A DNA stretch of 64,000 bases from Azotimanducus chitobiosivorans (GTDB lineage: Bacteria; Pseudomonadota; Gammaproteobacteria; Pseudomonadales; Azotimanducaceae). Location: positions 3,038,001 to 3,102,000 of the forward strand of contig OZ241339.1 of assembly GCA_965200235.1 (NCBI GenBank), written 5' to 3'. Made by a program: the position numbers and the translations under genes. How positions within the stretch are numbered: the stretch's first letter is position 1; each line of letters opens with the position of its first letter. Below are positions 17,639 through 26,949 of the stretch, in pieces. A model generated the notes under the pieces. It did no database searches, had not been told where the DNA came from, and saw only the letters and a program-made list of their open reading frames with translations.

Positions 17639-18613
17639 TCATTCAACGCTTGCTCGCCACTCGTGAAATTTCGTCATTTCTAGCTCTTTCCGCTGGAGAA
17701 AACTGCGAAGCTTACCAGTATAGTCCGGCATCGGCTCACGCTCCACCACACGAGAGAGCTCTCTCCCAGACAGGCTGAGTGCTACGCCATCCATCATTAA
17801 ACATCCGAGAGGCTTTCCCTCCGGAATCGGGACTAGCACCCAAGGTTCGCCTTGATGAAAGAACGGAACCGTCAAATGGTTACGGTCCTTCGCGACACAA
17901 ACGGTTAAATCTATCAATGAGTTGTATTCGGAAATTATGAGGCCATACTCATTGAGGCGATTCAGTGCCCGAAAGTCGAAACCGAAGTCCATTAAAGAGT
18001 TGTGACTAGCGTTCTCTCCAAGCGAAATCACCCGTGCATCCCACATATTCTGACCAAGTTCTGGCGTCAAGAAAATGCAGGCAGAGCAGAATTTCGAGAA
18101 AAGCTCAGCTGTGGCTCGATCTAAATCTCTCAAAAGACTAAGTGTTCGAATCGAGGTGCTTCCCGGCCTTTCGACTTCTCCGGACAACACCCGCGACCAC
18201 AGCGTCTGCATGTTCTCCGAAGAGATGTCTTGTACATTCCCAAAGAAGCGCGCAGCCCAATCATGATCAGGTTCGGCATCAGGCACCTCTTTGTCCTCCA
18301 AATCAAGTGCTGCTTTTCCAACAACCGACTTAATGTTGGCGATTCTCTTGGCTTCTTGATAGGCTATTCTCTCACTCACACTGTTAGACAGATCGATCAA
18401 ACCGGTCTTAGGAGCATCCAACACTAGCCGGTTTCTCGCCTGCTGATGGGCTTCAGTTCGAATCCTCAAAACTTCCGCGTCGGACTTTGCGGCGATAACT
18501 CGCGCTTCACCTTCCTTTCGGGCTTTCCAAGGGGCCATAAGGGTGCCAGCAACACTTCCAATTCCACTGGCCACAACGTCAAGCAATTTATCGATGCCCG
18601 GGATCATCCTCAT
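17639..18613 (-). CDS. DUF2806 domain protein in the restriction-modification locus
   Basis: A 324-residue protein. The start at 18613 is chosen because AGGA lies 4 bases before it; the frame is open for eight more codons. The N-terminus has a hydrophobic amphipathic stretch (LLDVVASGIGSVAGTLMAPW) and then a charged coiled region. The core matches DUF2806: DHDWAARFFGNVQDISSENM, LWSRVLSGEVERPGS and SLRTL-like text (SIRTLSLLRDL). The function of the family is unknown. It lies 54 bases downstream of the methyltransferase on the same strand, so co-expression is likely, and the neighbourhood suggests a defence role. Its membrane-proximal N-terminus is odd for a restriction component. Confidence 0.75.
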   Translation of the reverse strand: MRMIPGIDKLLDVVASGIGSVAGTLMAPWKARKEGEARVIAAKSDAEVLRIRTEAHQQARNRLVLDAPKTGLIDLSNSVSERIAYQEAKRIANIKSVVGKAALDLEDKEVPDAEPDHDWAARFFGNVQDISSENMQTLWSRVLSGEVERPGSTSIRTLSLLRDLDRATAELFSKFCSACIFLTPELGQNMWDARVISLGENASHNSLMDFGFDFRALNRLNEYGLIISEYNSLIDLTVCVAKDRNHLTVPFFHQGEPWVLVPIPEGKPLGCLMMDGVALSLSGRELSRVVEREPMPDYTGKLRSFLQRKELEMTKFHEWRASVE

Positions 18614-18667
18614 GTTTCCTTTTTCTTCGCAGTGCATCTTTGCTCCGTCGCCATTGGAACTGCAATT

Positions 18668-20584
18668 TCATCCGGAGTCTGACACCCCTCCCACCAAGGT
18701 AGAAGCAACCTGCATTTGCTGCCAGGCGATTTCGTTCATTCTGACGCTCAAGAGGGCTTCCTGCTTGATTGCGGGGGCTAACTTCTCAACCACTAGCGGG
18801 TCAGAGATTATTGACTTGTTCACTTCGAGTGACAACATGTCGCCAGGATACAAATGCGCGGTCTGTCCTCTTACCATGTACTGAACGTCCTGAATAACCG
18901 AGGGCAGACGCAAATAGGCTGCCAAAACAAATGGGTCAATCAATTTCTGATCCACCCGTAACAACATTACTTCTCCCACAAAGGAAGCCATTCCGCCAAT
19001 CCATTTGGGAATATCCTGTATCACATCGACTTTGCGTGCGATGTATTTCGGGCTATGTGCTGAAGATGTCAGAACGATGTCACCGATCTTCAGCAGCCTG
19101 TCAGACCGAGAACAACGATCAATTGCGGCGGTCGAATCAACAAAGTTTCTGCTTCTTGGAATCCAGTTGATACCGGCGCCCGTGAGATTTCCAACTTTGA
19201 CCAAGAAAAGGCCTTTGCTTGAGTATGCGCTTCTTGGAGGCGTTGAACCAGTAACCGCAAGGGAAACAAAGTCTCCTAGGACAGACCGCTCAACCGACCC
19301 GCACAACGGCCTTTCACCTTGAAGGATTTTTGGCAGGCTCGGAAGCGTGGCATCGGCTCTGCGCATCGCCGCTCTCGTAATCCTTGAGTCTGAGCCATCG
19401 TCTTTGCATGCGGCGCTCAACGCAGAACCGATTCCAGGAAGCTCACTTCCATGTCTCGCTCGACCAGTTGCATCGTAGCCAACGTTATCAATTCGAGCGA
19501 CTGCAGGCATGAGATGGTCTGTGGGCTTTAAGGTGTCTCCGAACTTCCGCAAAAAAAGGACAACCGTGTTGCTCATGGTGCCGGTCACGCTAAACGTCTC
19601 GGGAGGTAGGGTGATAACCGCTAGCAATCCCGCAACCTCAGCGAGCTTGCAGCGGGCTTGTTGACTGGAAATTGTGTTGACCGCGCTCATTGGTAATATG
19701 ATCGCCAATAATCCGTCTGGTTTTAGCAGAGACAGACATCTTTCCATGAACAGGAGTTCGCTAGACTGGCGACGAGGCACTCGCGAGTCCCCCGCAGATG
19801 CGACGGAGAAATCCGAAAGATCGTAAGACCTATTGTCAACCCTCACACCAAAGGGTGGATTCGTCAATATGATGTCAACGCTCTCGTTCGCAAGAAAGTC
19901 CGAATACTCGTCTGGTCTCAGCGTGTCGCAGACACGCTTCATAAACGGCGTCCTAGGTGATGGTCCTGCGTTCAAATCAGCCAGTAGCATCATTCGCGGG
20001 CTCTTATCGATACCATATAACTTGATCGGATTCGTCAGGTTTAGAGTCTTCTGGGCAGCGGCAAGCAGAAACGTGCCTGAACCGCAAGCCGGATCCGCAA
20101 CGACTGCGGAGTTTTCAAACTCAAAGAAGTCTACGATTTGTTCTACAACTGAATCAGGGGTTAGAAATATCCCCAACCCCTTTCTTAGTTTGGGGCTCAG
20201 GAACGCGCGGAGAGCCGCACTTCTGACATCAAACGGGAGCGCCGTGAAACACTCACTTCCGAGTATTTCGTGCACCTTGGCGAGGCATGAATCAGTCAAG
20301 CAAAAGTCCCTCAACGGGAACAAGCCCTCAGCATATTTGGGATAACGGTCAAGGTACTGAGTTAAGTGCCCTCTTAGCTGGCGAGACGCCTTGATCCTAT
20401 CTTCATTAGAAGAAAACACATCAATGTTGGGGAGGGCTTCACCACTTAAGTCCTGCCCAGTTTTCACAAGAAGATATTTGAGGAGCTCGTCTAAAGCTTC
20501 CGACGGTTGCAGTCCATCAATGCTTCGCATCTCATCATGCGCCATGCGATAGCGTGCGGCTAGGACTTCAGCTTGGGTTTTCAT
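18668..20584 (-). CDS. N6-adenine DNA methyltransferase fused to a type I-like specificity domain
   Basis: A 638-residue protein. Residues 140-340 carry the HsdM-like methylase core: VVADPACGSGTFLLAA (AdoMet-binding motif) and ILTNPPFGV (catalytic NPPF, adenine N6). From about residue 420 there is one target-recognition-like domain resembling a half HsdS, with LGDFVSLAVTGSTPPRSAYS and the closing MVRGQTAHLYPGDMLSLEV. Such M-S fusions modify split palindromic sites as dimers, consistent with a MamI-like endonuclease. It is expected to protect the host from the product of 16364-17590. Its start is 147 bases from the divergent receptor fragment. Confidence 0.9.
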   Translation of the reverse strand: MKTQAEVLAARYRMAHDEMRSIDGLQPSEALDELLKYLLVKTGQDLSGEALPNIDVFSSNEDRIKASRQLRGHLTQYLDRYPKYAEGLFPLRDFCLTDSCLAKVHEILGSECFTALPFDVRSAALRAFLSPKLRKGLGIFLTPDSVVEQIVDFFEFENSAVVADPACGSGTFLLAAAQKTLNLTNPIKLYGIDKSPRMMLLADLNAGPSPRTPFMKRVCDTLRPDEYSDFLANESVDIILTNPPFGVRVDNRSYDLSDFSVASAGDSRVPRRQSSELLFMERCLSLLKPDGLLAIILPMSAVNTISSQQARCKLAEVAGLLAVITLPPETFSVTGTMSNTVVLFLRKFGDTLKPTDHLMPAVARIDNVGYDATGRARHGSELPGIGSALSAACKDDGSDSRITRAAMRRADATLPSLPKILQGERPLCGSVERSVLGDFVSLAVTGSTPPRSAYSSKGLFLVKVGNLTGAGINWIPRSRNFVDSTAAIDRCSRSDRLLKIGDIVLTSSAHSPKYIARKVDVIQDIPKWIGGMASFVGEVMLLRVDQKLIDPFVLAAYLRLPSVIQDVQYMVRGQTAHLYPGDMLSLEVNKSIISDPLVVEKLAPAIKQEALLSVRMNEIAWQQMQVASTLVGGVSDSG

Positions 20585-20731
20585 GAAAGCAGCATGACAT
20601 AGAAGGTAAAAGTGCGCAAGAAAGTGTGCTCACTGGCTTGACATCCCCATCCATCTCGATTAACACTATTAACCACAAGAGTTAAACCGTTTAACCTTCG
20701 TGATTTCGATGGCAGTTTCGATACTTGGGGG

Positions 20732-21205
20732 ATGAAAATGAGCCAAATGAACAGACTGATTGTCAGCGTTCTGATGTGTGCGGCGCCGACGTTTGCCGCC
20801 GCGCAATCCGAGTTGATTGAAGAAATCATTGTCACGGCGCAAAAGCGAGCGCAAAGCCTGCAAGAAGAGCTCTTCGCCGTGACGGCATTCCGCGGTGACG
20901 AACTCGCGGAGCAGCGCATCGTGCAGCCGAAGCACATTGCCGCGCAGACGCCGAACCTGCTCACGAAGAACGCGGTTGGCAACACGGCACCCATCTTCTC
21001 CGTCCGCGGGATCAGCCTCAACGACTTCGCGACCAACGGCACGCAGCCTGTCGGCGTGTATGTTGACGAGGTCTATCTTTTCAACAACTCGCAACTGAGT
21101 TTTCAGATGTTCGACATCGAGCGCGTTGAGGCCCTCAAAGGGCCTCAAGGAACGCTCTACGGAGAAACACGACGGCAGGCGCGGTCAACTTCTTTGGAAT
21201 GGCCA
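20732..21205 (+). pseudogene. TonB-dependent receptor 5' fragment
   Basis: It encodes a signal peptide and the N-terminal plug of a receptor unlike the tandem pair at 1.2-6.0 kb: LIEEIIVTAQKRAQSLQEEL and LKGPQGTLYG. At GTLYG a one- or two-base loss shifts the frame; in the next frame the family text (NTTAGAVNFFG) continues briefly and then ends at a stop near 21280. About 85 percent of the receptor, including the entire barrel, is missing. It abuts a decayed hydrolase gene, so a deletion probably joined two formerly separate genes. Confidence 0.8.
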
Positions 21206-22271
21206 ATCCGCCTCGGTGCTGCTCAACATTCACGGCGGCAAGGATACTTCGGACAACTGGTTCTATTCCTTGATTGCCGATGAATCCGGCGAACCTGTCC
21301 GCGATGCCATCGTCAATCCCGACATCGCGCACGACGGCGCACTCAAAACGCTCCTCGCTGAGCCGGCATTTGTCGGCCTGATCGCACTCAAACGAGACGA
21401 GATCGTCTTTGAAGCCTACGCCGAGGACTCCCACCGACATCAAGTTCGCTCCATTCAATCAATCAGCAAATGGTGGCTAGCTTGATCATCGGAAGCGTCG
21501 TTGAGACTGGCCGCATGCGCCTTGATCGCGAGGTAAGCGAGTACCTGACGGAGATTGGCGACGGCTACGCGCACGCCAGCATGCAGCGACCGCTCGATAT
21601 GAACGTGATGAACGCCTACACCGAAGAGTACGGCGATCCGCCATTCGGGCGTGAGTCAACTTGAGGTCGCGCACGGCTGGCGAATTGAGCCAACGAATGA
21701 CTGCGAAGGCACCATGCGGGCGTTCTTGGCTTCGATCGCCGGTTCCGGAGACGCCAGCCCCCAAGGTGACATCCACTACAAGACGGCCAACACCGACATC
21801 GCCGCGTGGGTGTGTGAACAGGCCTCGGGTCAGTCATTGCGCATGGCGCTGCTTGATGTGATTGAGGCTGCGGGTATGGAAGACAGCGTCTATATCTCGA
21901 CGGATCGCGAAGGCGTGCCGTTTCTCGGCGGCGGGCTGCACATGACCTTGCGGGATGTCGCACGCATTGGGCGGCTGCTGTGTTTCGATGACAGGTCGGA
22001 CCCGTCGCGGCGGTATCTCGTCCACGAAGCCCTTGATTCTCCCACACGCGGCACCCGATATGCGGACGGCACGTCTTACCGAAACTTCTTCGAAACCGAC
22101 GGCCGCTTCGTCGGGCATCTTGGCTACGGCGGGCAGTACCTCTACGTGGCGCCCGAACAAGGCCTTGTGGTCGCGGCCTTCAATGCCATTGAAGACGAAG
22201 TCGGGCTCGACTATGGGTTTGTTTCCCATATTCGATCAGTCTGTGCGGGAATCGCCCGGATGATCGGATAG
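21206..22271 (+). pseudogene. Serine hydrolase (beta-lactamase/transpeptidase family) pseudogene
   Basis: Three consecutive frames together spell a class C-type serine hydrolase. The first part runs to RSIQSISKW (the SxxK region) near 21475. The second frame (21470-21664) continues TSLIIGS-like text with a GRMRLDREVSEYLTEIG helix. The third (21651-22271) holds YKTANTDIAAWVCEQASG (the tyrosine motif), LGGGLHMTLRDVARIG and HLGYGGQY (the K/H-x-G motif). Frameshifts at about 21475 and 21655, plus loss of the region after YGDPP, make it non-functional. The substrate cannot be inferred. Confidence 0.8.
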
Positions 22272-22301
22272 GCGCGTCGCGCCGCAGGTTGTATCGGACG
22301 C

Positions 22302-22332
22302 AAAAAAAGAAGCCCCGCGAATGCGGGGCTTC
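22302..22332 (-). terminator. Intrinsic terminator of groEL
   Basis: A 10-base perfect stem (GAAGCCCCGC, 22309-22318, with GCGGGGCTTC, 22323-22332) and a four-base loop lie just past the groEL stop. On the minus strand the stem is followed by seven T residues (22302-22308). Confidence 0.9.
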
Positions 22333-22357
22333 TCCGAGGGAAATGGAAGCAGTTCGC

Positions 22358-23998
22358 TTACATCATGCCGCCCATGTCAGGCATGCCGCCGCCGGGAGGG
22401 CCCGCCGGAGGCGGGTTGTCTTCGGGCAGCTCGCTGACCATGGCTTCGGTAGTGATCATCAGACCGGCGACCGAGGCTGCGGATTGCAGGGCGGTGCGAA
22501 CGACCTTGGCCGGGTCGATGATGCCGAGGGCAACCATGTCGCCATACTCGCCAGCCGCTGCGTTGTAGCCGTAGTTGCCACTCTCGCCGCGTACCTGGTT
22601 GAGCACGACCGAGCCTTCGTCACCCGCGTTTTCAGCGATCTGGCGAAGCGGTGCGGTCATGGCGCGCTTGGCGATGGCAATGCCGACGTTCTGGTCTTCG
22701 TTGGAACCGGAGAGGTCGCCGACTGCATCGAGTGCGCGCACCAGCGTCACGCCGCCGCCAGGCACAACGCCTTCTTCAACGGCTGCGCGGGTGGAGTGAA
22801 GGGCATCTTCAACACGCGCCTTCTTCTCCTTCATCTCGACTTCGGTCGGAGCGCCGACCTTGATGACAGCGACACCGCCAGCGAGCTTGGCAAGACGTTC
22901 TTGCAGCTTCTCGCGGTCGTAGTCGGAGGTCGTTTCTTCGATCTCGGCGCGAATCTGCTTGATGCGGCCTTGAATCTCGTCCTTGCCGCCAGCGCCATCG
23001 ACGATGGTGGTGTTCTCCTTGGTGGCGGAAACGCGCTTGGCGTTGCCAAGATCATCAAGCGTCGCGCCTTCAAGCGTGAGGCCGACTTCTTCGGAGATGA
23101 CAGTCGCGCCGGTGAGGATGGCGATGTCTTGCAGCATGGCCTTGCGGCGGTCACCAAAGCCAGGGGCCTTGGCCGCGGCAATCTTGACGATGCCGCGCAT
23201 GTTGTTGACAACGAGCGTCGCGAGCGCTTCGCCTTCAATATCTTCGGCAATGACCATAAGCGGCTTGCCGGATTTGGCGACGGACTCAAGGACCGGAAGC
23301 ATGTCGCGAATGTTGGAGATCTTCTTGTCGCACAAGAGAATGTACGGCTCTTCGAGCTCCGCGGACATGGATTCCTGATTGTTGATGAAGTAGGGAGACA
23401 GATAGCCGCGATCAAACTGCATGCCTTCAACGACATCGAGTTCGTTGTCGAGGCCGCTGCCTTCTTCAACGGTGATGACGCCTTCCTTGCCGACCTTCTC
23501 CATCGCTTCGGCAATGATGGTGCCGACCGCATCGTCGCTATTCGCCGAGATGGTGCCGACCTGTGCGATGGACTTCGAGTCCTCGCAAGGCGTGGCCATG
23601 TCGGAAATGGCGGCGACCGATGCAGCGACCGCCTTGTCGATACCGCGCTTGAGATCCATCGGATTCATGCCGGCGGCCACAGATTTCAGGCCCTCAGTCA
23701 AGATCGACTGTGCGAGCACGGTGGCGGTCGTGGTGCCGTCACCAGCTTCGTCTGACGTCTGGCTGGCGACTTCCTTGACCATCTGCGCGCCCATGTTTTC
23801 GAACTTGTCTTTCAGCTCGACTTCCTTGGCGACAGAGACGCCGTCCTTGGTCACCGTCGGTGCGCCAAAGGACTTGTCGAGAACAACGTTGCGGCCCTTG
23901 GGACCCAAGGTCACCTTGACCGCATCGGACAGGGTGTTCACGCCCTGCAGCATACGCCCCCGGGCATCGTCACCGAATTTCACTGCTTTTGCACTCAT
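22358..23998 (-). CDS. groEL: 60 kDa chaperonin
   Basis: A 546-residue GroEL subunit, the usual length for proteobacteria. It builds the double-ring ATP-dependent folding chamber with GroES in the cytoplasm. Visible are the N-terminal VKFGDDARGRML, GPKGRNVVLDKSFGAPTVTKDG and DGTTTATVLA (the ATP-binding Asp) and the flexible C-terminal tail of Gly-Met repeats ending GGMPDMGGMM. It follows groES by 47 bases on the same strand, and the pair is controlled by the CIRCE operator upstream of groES. A strong terminator ends the operon. Confidence 0.99.
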   Translation of the reverse strand: MSAKAVKFGDDARGRMLQGVNTLSDAVKVTLGPKGRNVVLDKSFGAPTVTKDGVSVAKEVELKDKFENMGAQMVKEVASQTSDEAGDGTTTATVLAQSILTEGLKSVAAGMNPMDLKRGIDKAVAASVAAISDMATPCEDSKSIAQVGTISANSDDAVGTIIAEAMEKVGKEGVITVEEGSGLDNELDVVEGMQFDRGYLSPYFINNQESMSAELEEPYILLCDKKISNIRDMLPVLESVAKSGKPLMVIAEDIEGEALATLVVNNMRGIVKIAAAKAPGFGDRRKAMLQDIAILTGATVISEEVGLTLEGATLDDLGNAKRVSATKENTTIVDGAGGKDEIQGRIKQIRAEIEETTSDYDREKLQERLAKLAGGVAVIKVGAPTEVEMKEKKARVEDALHSTRAAVEEGVVPGGGVTLVRALDAVGDLSGSNEDQNVGIAIAKRAMTAPLRQIAENAGDEGSVVLNQVRGESGNYGYNAAAGEYGDMVALGIIDPAKVVRTALQSAASVAGLMITTEAMVSELPEDNPPPAGPPGGGMPDMGGMM

Positions 23999-24045
23999 GC
24001 TTCAGTTACTCCTAGATTAGTTGATTGTATTGGCTTGGATGGTGC

Positions 24046-24342
24046 TTAGTCTTCGAGGACGCCGAAGATTTCGCTTTCGTTCATGATCAACAGCTCTTCG
24101 CCGTCAACCTTGACAGTGCTTCCGCCGTATTGGCCGAAGATAATCTTGTCGCCGACCTTGACATCAGGCGCGCGGACGCTGCCATCGTCAAGTGCCTTGC
24201 CGGGGCCAACTGCGAGCACTTCGCCTTGCGAAGGCTTTTCAGCAGCGGAATCGGGGAGAACGATGCCGCCCGCGGTTTTGGTCTCTTCTTCTAAGCGACG
24301 AACGACAACACGGTCGTGCAGGGGTCGAATTTTCATTGACAA
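24046..24342 (-). CDS. groES: 10 kDa co-chaperonin
   Basis: A 98-residue GroES, the lid of the chaperonin. It starts MSMKIRPLHDRVVVRRLEEE and has the mobile loop region TAGGIVLPDSAAEKPSQG and the family-typical DKIIFGQYGGSTVKVDGEE. It heads the groESL operon, 62 bases from the CIRCE element, and is followed after 47 bases by groEL. Length and sequence are typical. Confidence 0.98.
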   Translation of the reverse strand: MSMKIRPLHDRVVVRRLEEETKTAGGIVLPDSAAEKPSQGEVLAVGPGKALDDGSVRAPDVKVGDKIIFGQYGGSTVKVDGEELLIMNESEIFGVLED

Positions 24343-24403
24343 TCATCTCCTTTGTCTGACTGTGGCTTGAATTGATTGATTCCTCCCGGTTCTTTCGAGC
24401 CAA

Positions 24404-24430
24404 TTAGCACTCTCAGCGGGAGAGTGCTAA
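24404..24430 (-). promoter_or_regulatory. CIRCE operator (HrcA binding site)
   Basis: A perfect match to the consensus inverted repeat: TTAGCACTC (24404-24412), nine spacer bases, GAGTGCTAA (24422-24430). It lies upstream of groES on the minus strand. HrcA is known to repress chaperonin operons at this site, so heat-shock control by HrcA is inferred. A TTGACA box on the minus strand (24456-24461) lies 20 bases from a TATGAT (24430-24435) that touches the operator; the spacing is long, so this promoter call is tentative. Confidence 0.95.
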
Positions 24431-24504
24431 TCATACAGCAGCAAGGCACCGAAGTTGTCAAGTCACCGCATGAGGGAGTTGGATGCTGTTATGGGGATGG
24501 GCTT

Positions 24505-24538
24505 TCAGAATTCAAGAGCCTGCACGAAATCGACGCGC
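24505..24538 (-). repeat. Left copy of a 34 bp att-like direct repeat
   Basis: Matches 28983-29016 at 31 of 34 positions. On the minus strand it reads ARRFRAGS then stop, a copy of the C-terminus of the AmpG-like protein (ARRFHARS) about 4.5 kb away. The two copies delimit the DUF262/AAA island. Confidence 0.75.
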
Positions 24539-24679
24539 TGACTGCTTCGTATACTACATTTAGATGTATCCTAGTCAATCTAGGAGGTCGATGTTTAATG
24601 CAGTGTAAAAGTCGTCAAGCATCCAGCTTCAAAGATAATGACTCAGGAGAAGCTCGGTAGCTATTGAGAGAACTGCCTC

Positions 24680-25798
24680 ATGGTCAACAAGAAACACCAT
24701 ACATTTGCATCCCCACTATCGTCCGCCGAGCCACCGGAACCAGACGGATTAGACGAGAGCGAGCCAATCGAGTTGGATGACTACCCATTAGACAGCTTAA
24801 TGATTAGAACGGACAAGCGTTCAGCATTTGAGGTATGCCGTCGAATAGACAGTCGGGCGTACATCCTCGATCCAGATTTTCAGCGCGATTTCATATGGGA
24901 CGAGGGCAAGCAATGCAAGCTCATTGAATCCGCCATTATGCGCATTCCTCTTCCTGTCTTTTACTTGGCGGAGACAACAGAGGGCAAGAATGTGGTTGTC
25001 GACGGCTTACAACGTCTTTCCACTTTCCATCGATTCCTAAAAAACAAACTGCGACTAAAGGGGCTGGAGTACGCCAAAACCCTCAACGAAAAGCGCTTTG
25101 ACGACCTGAGTCCGAAACTTCGCAACCGTATTGAAGACACAAGCCTAACCCTGTACCTCATAGATAGCCAGGTGCCGGAGCAAGCCAAGCTGGACATTTT
25201 TGAGCGCGTCAATAGTGGTCAGCCATTGACAAAACAGCAGATGCGGAACTGTCTGTATCTTGGCGAAGCAACCCGATGGCTTGCAAAGATGGCGAAGTCA
25301 GAGGAGTTCAAGCTGGCAACAAACGAGGGCCTGAATTGGAGGACAATGCGTGACAGAGAGTGCATCAACCGTTTCCTCGCTTTCCACGAGAATGGACTCA
25401 ATGGATACACAGGCAATATGGACAACTTTCTGCGTGACGTGCTTGCGGAAAAGCAGGCGGCGGATGATGCCTACTGGCAGGACATAACCCTTAAGTTCAA
25501 GCTCAGCATGGAGATCAGTAAGCGTATCTTTGGACACGATGCTTTTCGCAAGCCGCGAGACGGAAATGAACGCCGAAGCGTCATTAACGTGGCTTTATTT
25601 GATGTCTTTTCGGTGCTGTTCGCCAAGCATGGAGACCTTATTCGGTCGGAGCACGATGAAGCAGTTCGACAGGGATTCGCGGCGCTTGTTAAACGAGACG
25701 ACTACTTCGACGCTATTTCCTTGGCAACCAATGGCGTCAAGAAGGTTGCGCTCCGATTCGAGCGCACTGAGCAGATGCTGAGAAATGTACTTCAATGA
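24680..25798 (+). CDS. DUF262 domain protein, first gene of a three-gene overlapping operon
   Basis: A 372-residue protein with the DUF262 (ParB/GmrS-related) fold. ILDPDFQRDFIWDEGKQCKL and LPVFYLAE come first, followed by the signature VVDGLQRLSTF near residue 115, where the family normally has DGQQR, so Leu replaces Gln. Further family text follows (FERVNSGQPLTKQQMRNCLY). The N-terminal 40 residues are acidic. DUF262 proteins are nucleotide-dependent nucleases or their partners in several defence systems, such as GmrSD. Its stop overlaps the start of the next gene (ATGA), so translation is coupled. Nuclease activity is an inference; no HNH domain is present. Confidence 0.85.
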   Translation: MVNKKHHTFASPLSSAEPPEPDGLDESEPIELDDYPLDSLMIRTDKRSAFEVCRRIDSRAYILDPDFQRDFIWDEGKQCKLIESAIMRIPLPVFYLAETTEGKNVVVDGLQRLSTFHRFLKNKLRLKGLEYAKTLNEKRFDDLSPKLRNRIEDTSLTLYLIDSQVPEQAKLDIFERVNSGQPLTKQQMRNCLYLGEATRWLAKMAKSEEFKLATNEGLNWRTMRDRECINRFLAFHENGLNGYTGNMDNFLRDVLAEKQAADDAYWQDITLKFKLSMEISKRIFGHDAFRKPRDGNERRSVINVALFDVFSVLFAKHGDLIRSEHDEAVRQGFAALVKRDDYFDAISLATNGVKKVALRFERTEQMLRNVLQ

Positions 25799-26949
25799 CC
25801 ATTGACTTCCTTTCCTTGCGAGATTTCAAATGCCATGTCGCATTGGATATACAGTTGGCACCCTTTACAGTCCTGACAGGGTTGAACTCTTCAGGAAAAT
25901 CGAGTGTCTGTCACGCCTTAGCACTGCTGGCACAGAGCTTTCGAGAGCCAGGGCGTCAATCGGGTAATGAACTCTTGTTGAATGGGGATCTTGTCCGACT
26001 TGGAACTTTGGGAGACATTCAGAATCAAACGACAGACAATCAGTTTTTTGAGGTCTCTTTGCGTGATGAGACATCAGAGGTTGCTTGGCAATTCGCCGGC
26101 GACCGACGAAACTCAAAAGCAGTGTTGCACAACGCTGAAAGCCGCACGCTGAATGGAACAGGAGAAAAGGTATTCTCGGATGTTTCGCTTGACGGGAATG
26201 GCGAACACTTTGTCGTGGATATTTTGCGGAATCTTGAGTTTTTGACAACGCTTCGAAGTGACCCCGCAGAAATCATCTCAACACTCGGAAGCGATTTCAA
26301 TAACCGGATTGGTCCGCTGGGGAAGGGTGCTGTCCCAATCCTGTACCTCAACGACCAAACGCACGTCTCAGAATCGCTTCGTATCGGCAATGTGCCGCCA
26401 ACTCTCCCTCGACAGGTCGAAGCTTGGATGCGGCATTTCTTCCCCGGATTCGCTATGGAAATTCAGCCCGTGGACAGCGCGATGGACCATGTGACGCTGC
26501 GCATTCGCACTGAATCTTCGGGGGAGTTCCACCTTCCGTCTAATGTTGGCTATGGACCTTACTATTTGCTGCCCGTTGTGGTTGCAGCACTGACCCGGAC
26601 GCCGGGGCAGTTGCTCATGCTCGACAGTCCGGAAGCTCACCTGCACCCGTCATGTCAGAATGAGGTTGCCAAGTTTCTGGGCTTGGTTGCCGCATCGGGT
26701 GTGCAGGTTCTTGTTGAGACACATAGCGACCACTTTGTGAACGGCACTCGGATTGCCGTCTACGAAAAGAAGATTGCTGCCGAGAATGTCATCCTTCACT
26801 ACTTCGGAGGGCTTTTGGAGGATGGGGATGCGCACCGACACAGCACAATCTCGATTGATAGCGAAGGTTTGCTGGACCACTGGCCTTCGGGTTTCTGTGA
26901 CCAATACGAAACTGACCTTTCGAGCCTGACAAAATGGAGCAGGACGTGA
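25795..26949 (+). CDS. AAA ATPase with DUF3696-like C-terminus (SMC/OLD-like)
   Basis: A 384-residue ATPase. The Walker A motif is GLNSSGKSSVCHALALLAQS (residues 29-48) in the AAA15/21 style. The Walker B region is LLMLDSPEAHLHPSCQNEVA, with Asp-Ser in place of the common Glu-Asn. LVETHSDHFVNGTRIAV is the H-loop/D-loop typical of OLD-like and DUF3696 proteins, which pack as dimers. It overlaps both neighbours (4 bases with the DUF262 gene, 16 bases with the next), indicating a tight complex. In defence systems such ATPases act as sensors or licensing subunits; that role is inferred here. Confidence 0.85.
   Translation: MTIDFLSLRDFKCHVALDIQLAPFTVLTGLNSSGKSSVCHALALLAQSFREPGRQSGNELLLNGDLVRLGTLGDIQNQTTDNQFFEVSLRDETSEVAWQFAGDRRNSKAVLHNAESRTLNGTGEKVFSDVSLDGNGEHFVVDILRNLEFLTTLRSDPAEIISTLGSDFNNRIGPLGKGAVPILYLNDQTHVSESLRIGNVPPTLPRQVEAWMRHFFPGFAMEIQPVDSAMDHVTLRIRTESSGEFHLPSNVGYGPYYLLPVVVAALTRTPGQLLMLDSPEAHLHPSCQNEVAKFLGLVAASGVQVLVETHSDHFVNGTRIAVYEKKIAAENVILHYFGGLLEDGDAHRHSTISIDSEGLLDHWPSGFCDQYETDLSSLTKWSRT

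Noticed and set aside
22289..23755. A 488-codon frame antisense to groEL.
   Set aside because: The minus strand encodes a full-length, unmistakable GroEL; the plus-strand frame is a codon-bias shadow.
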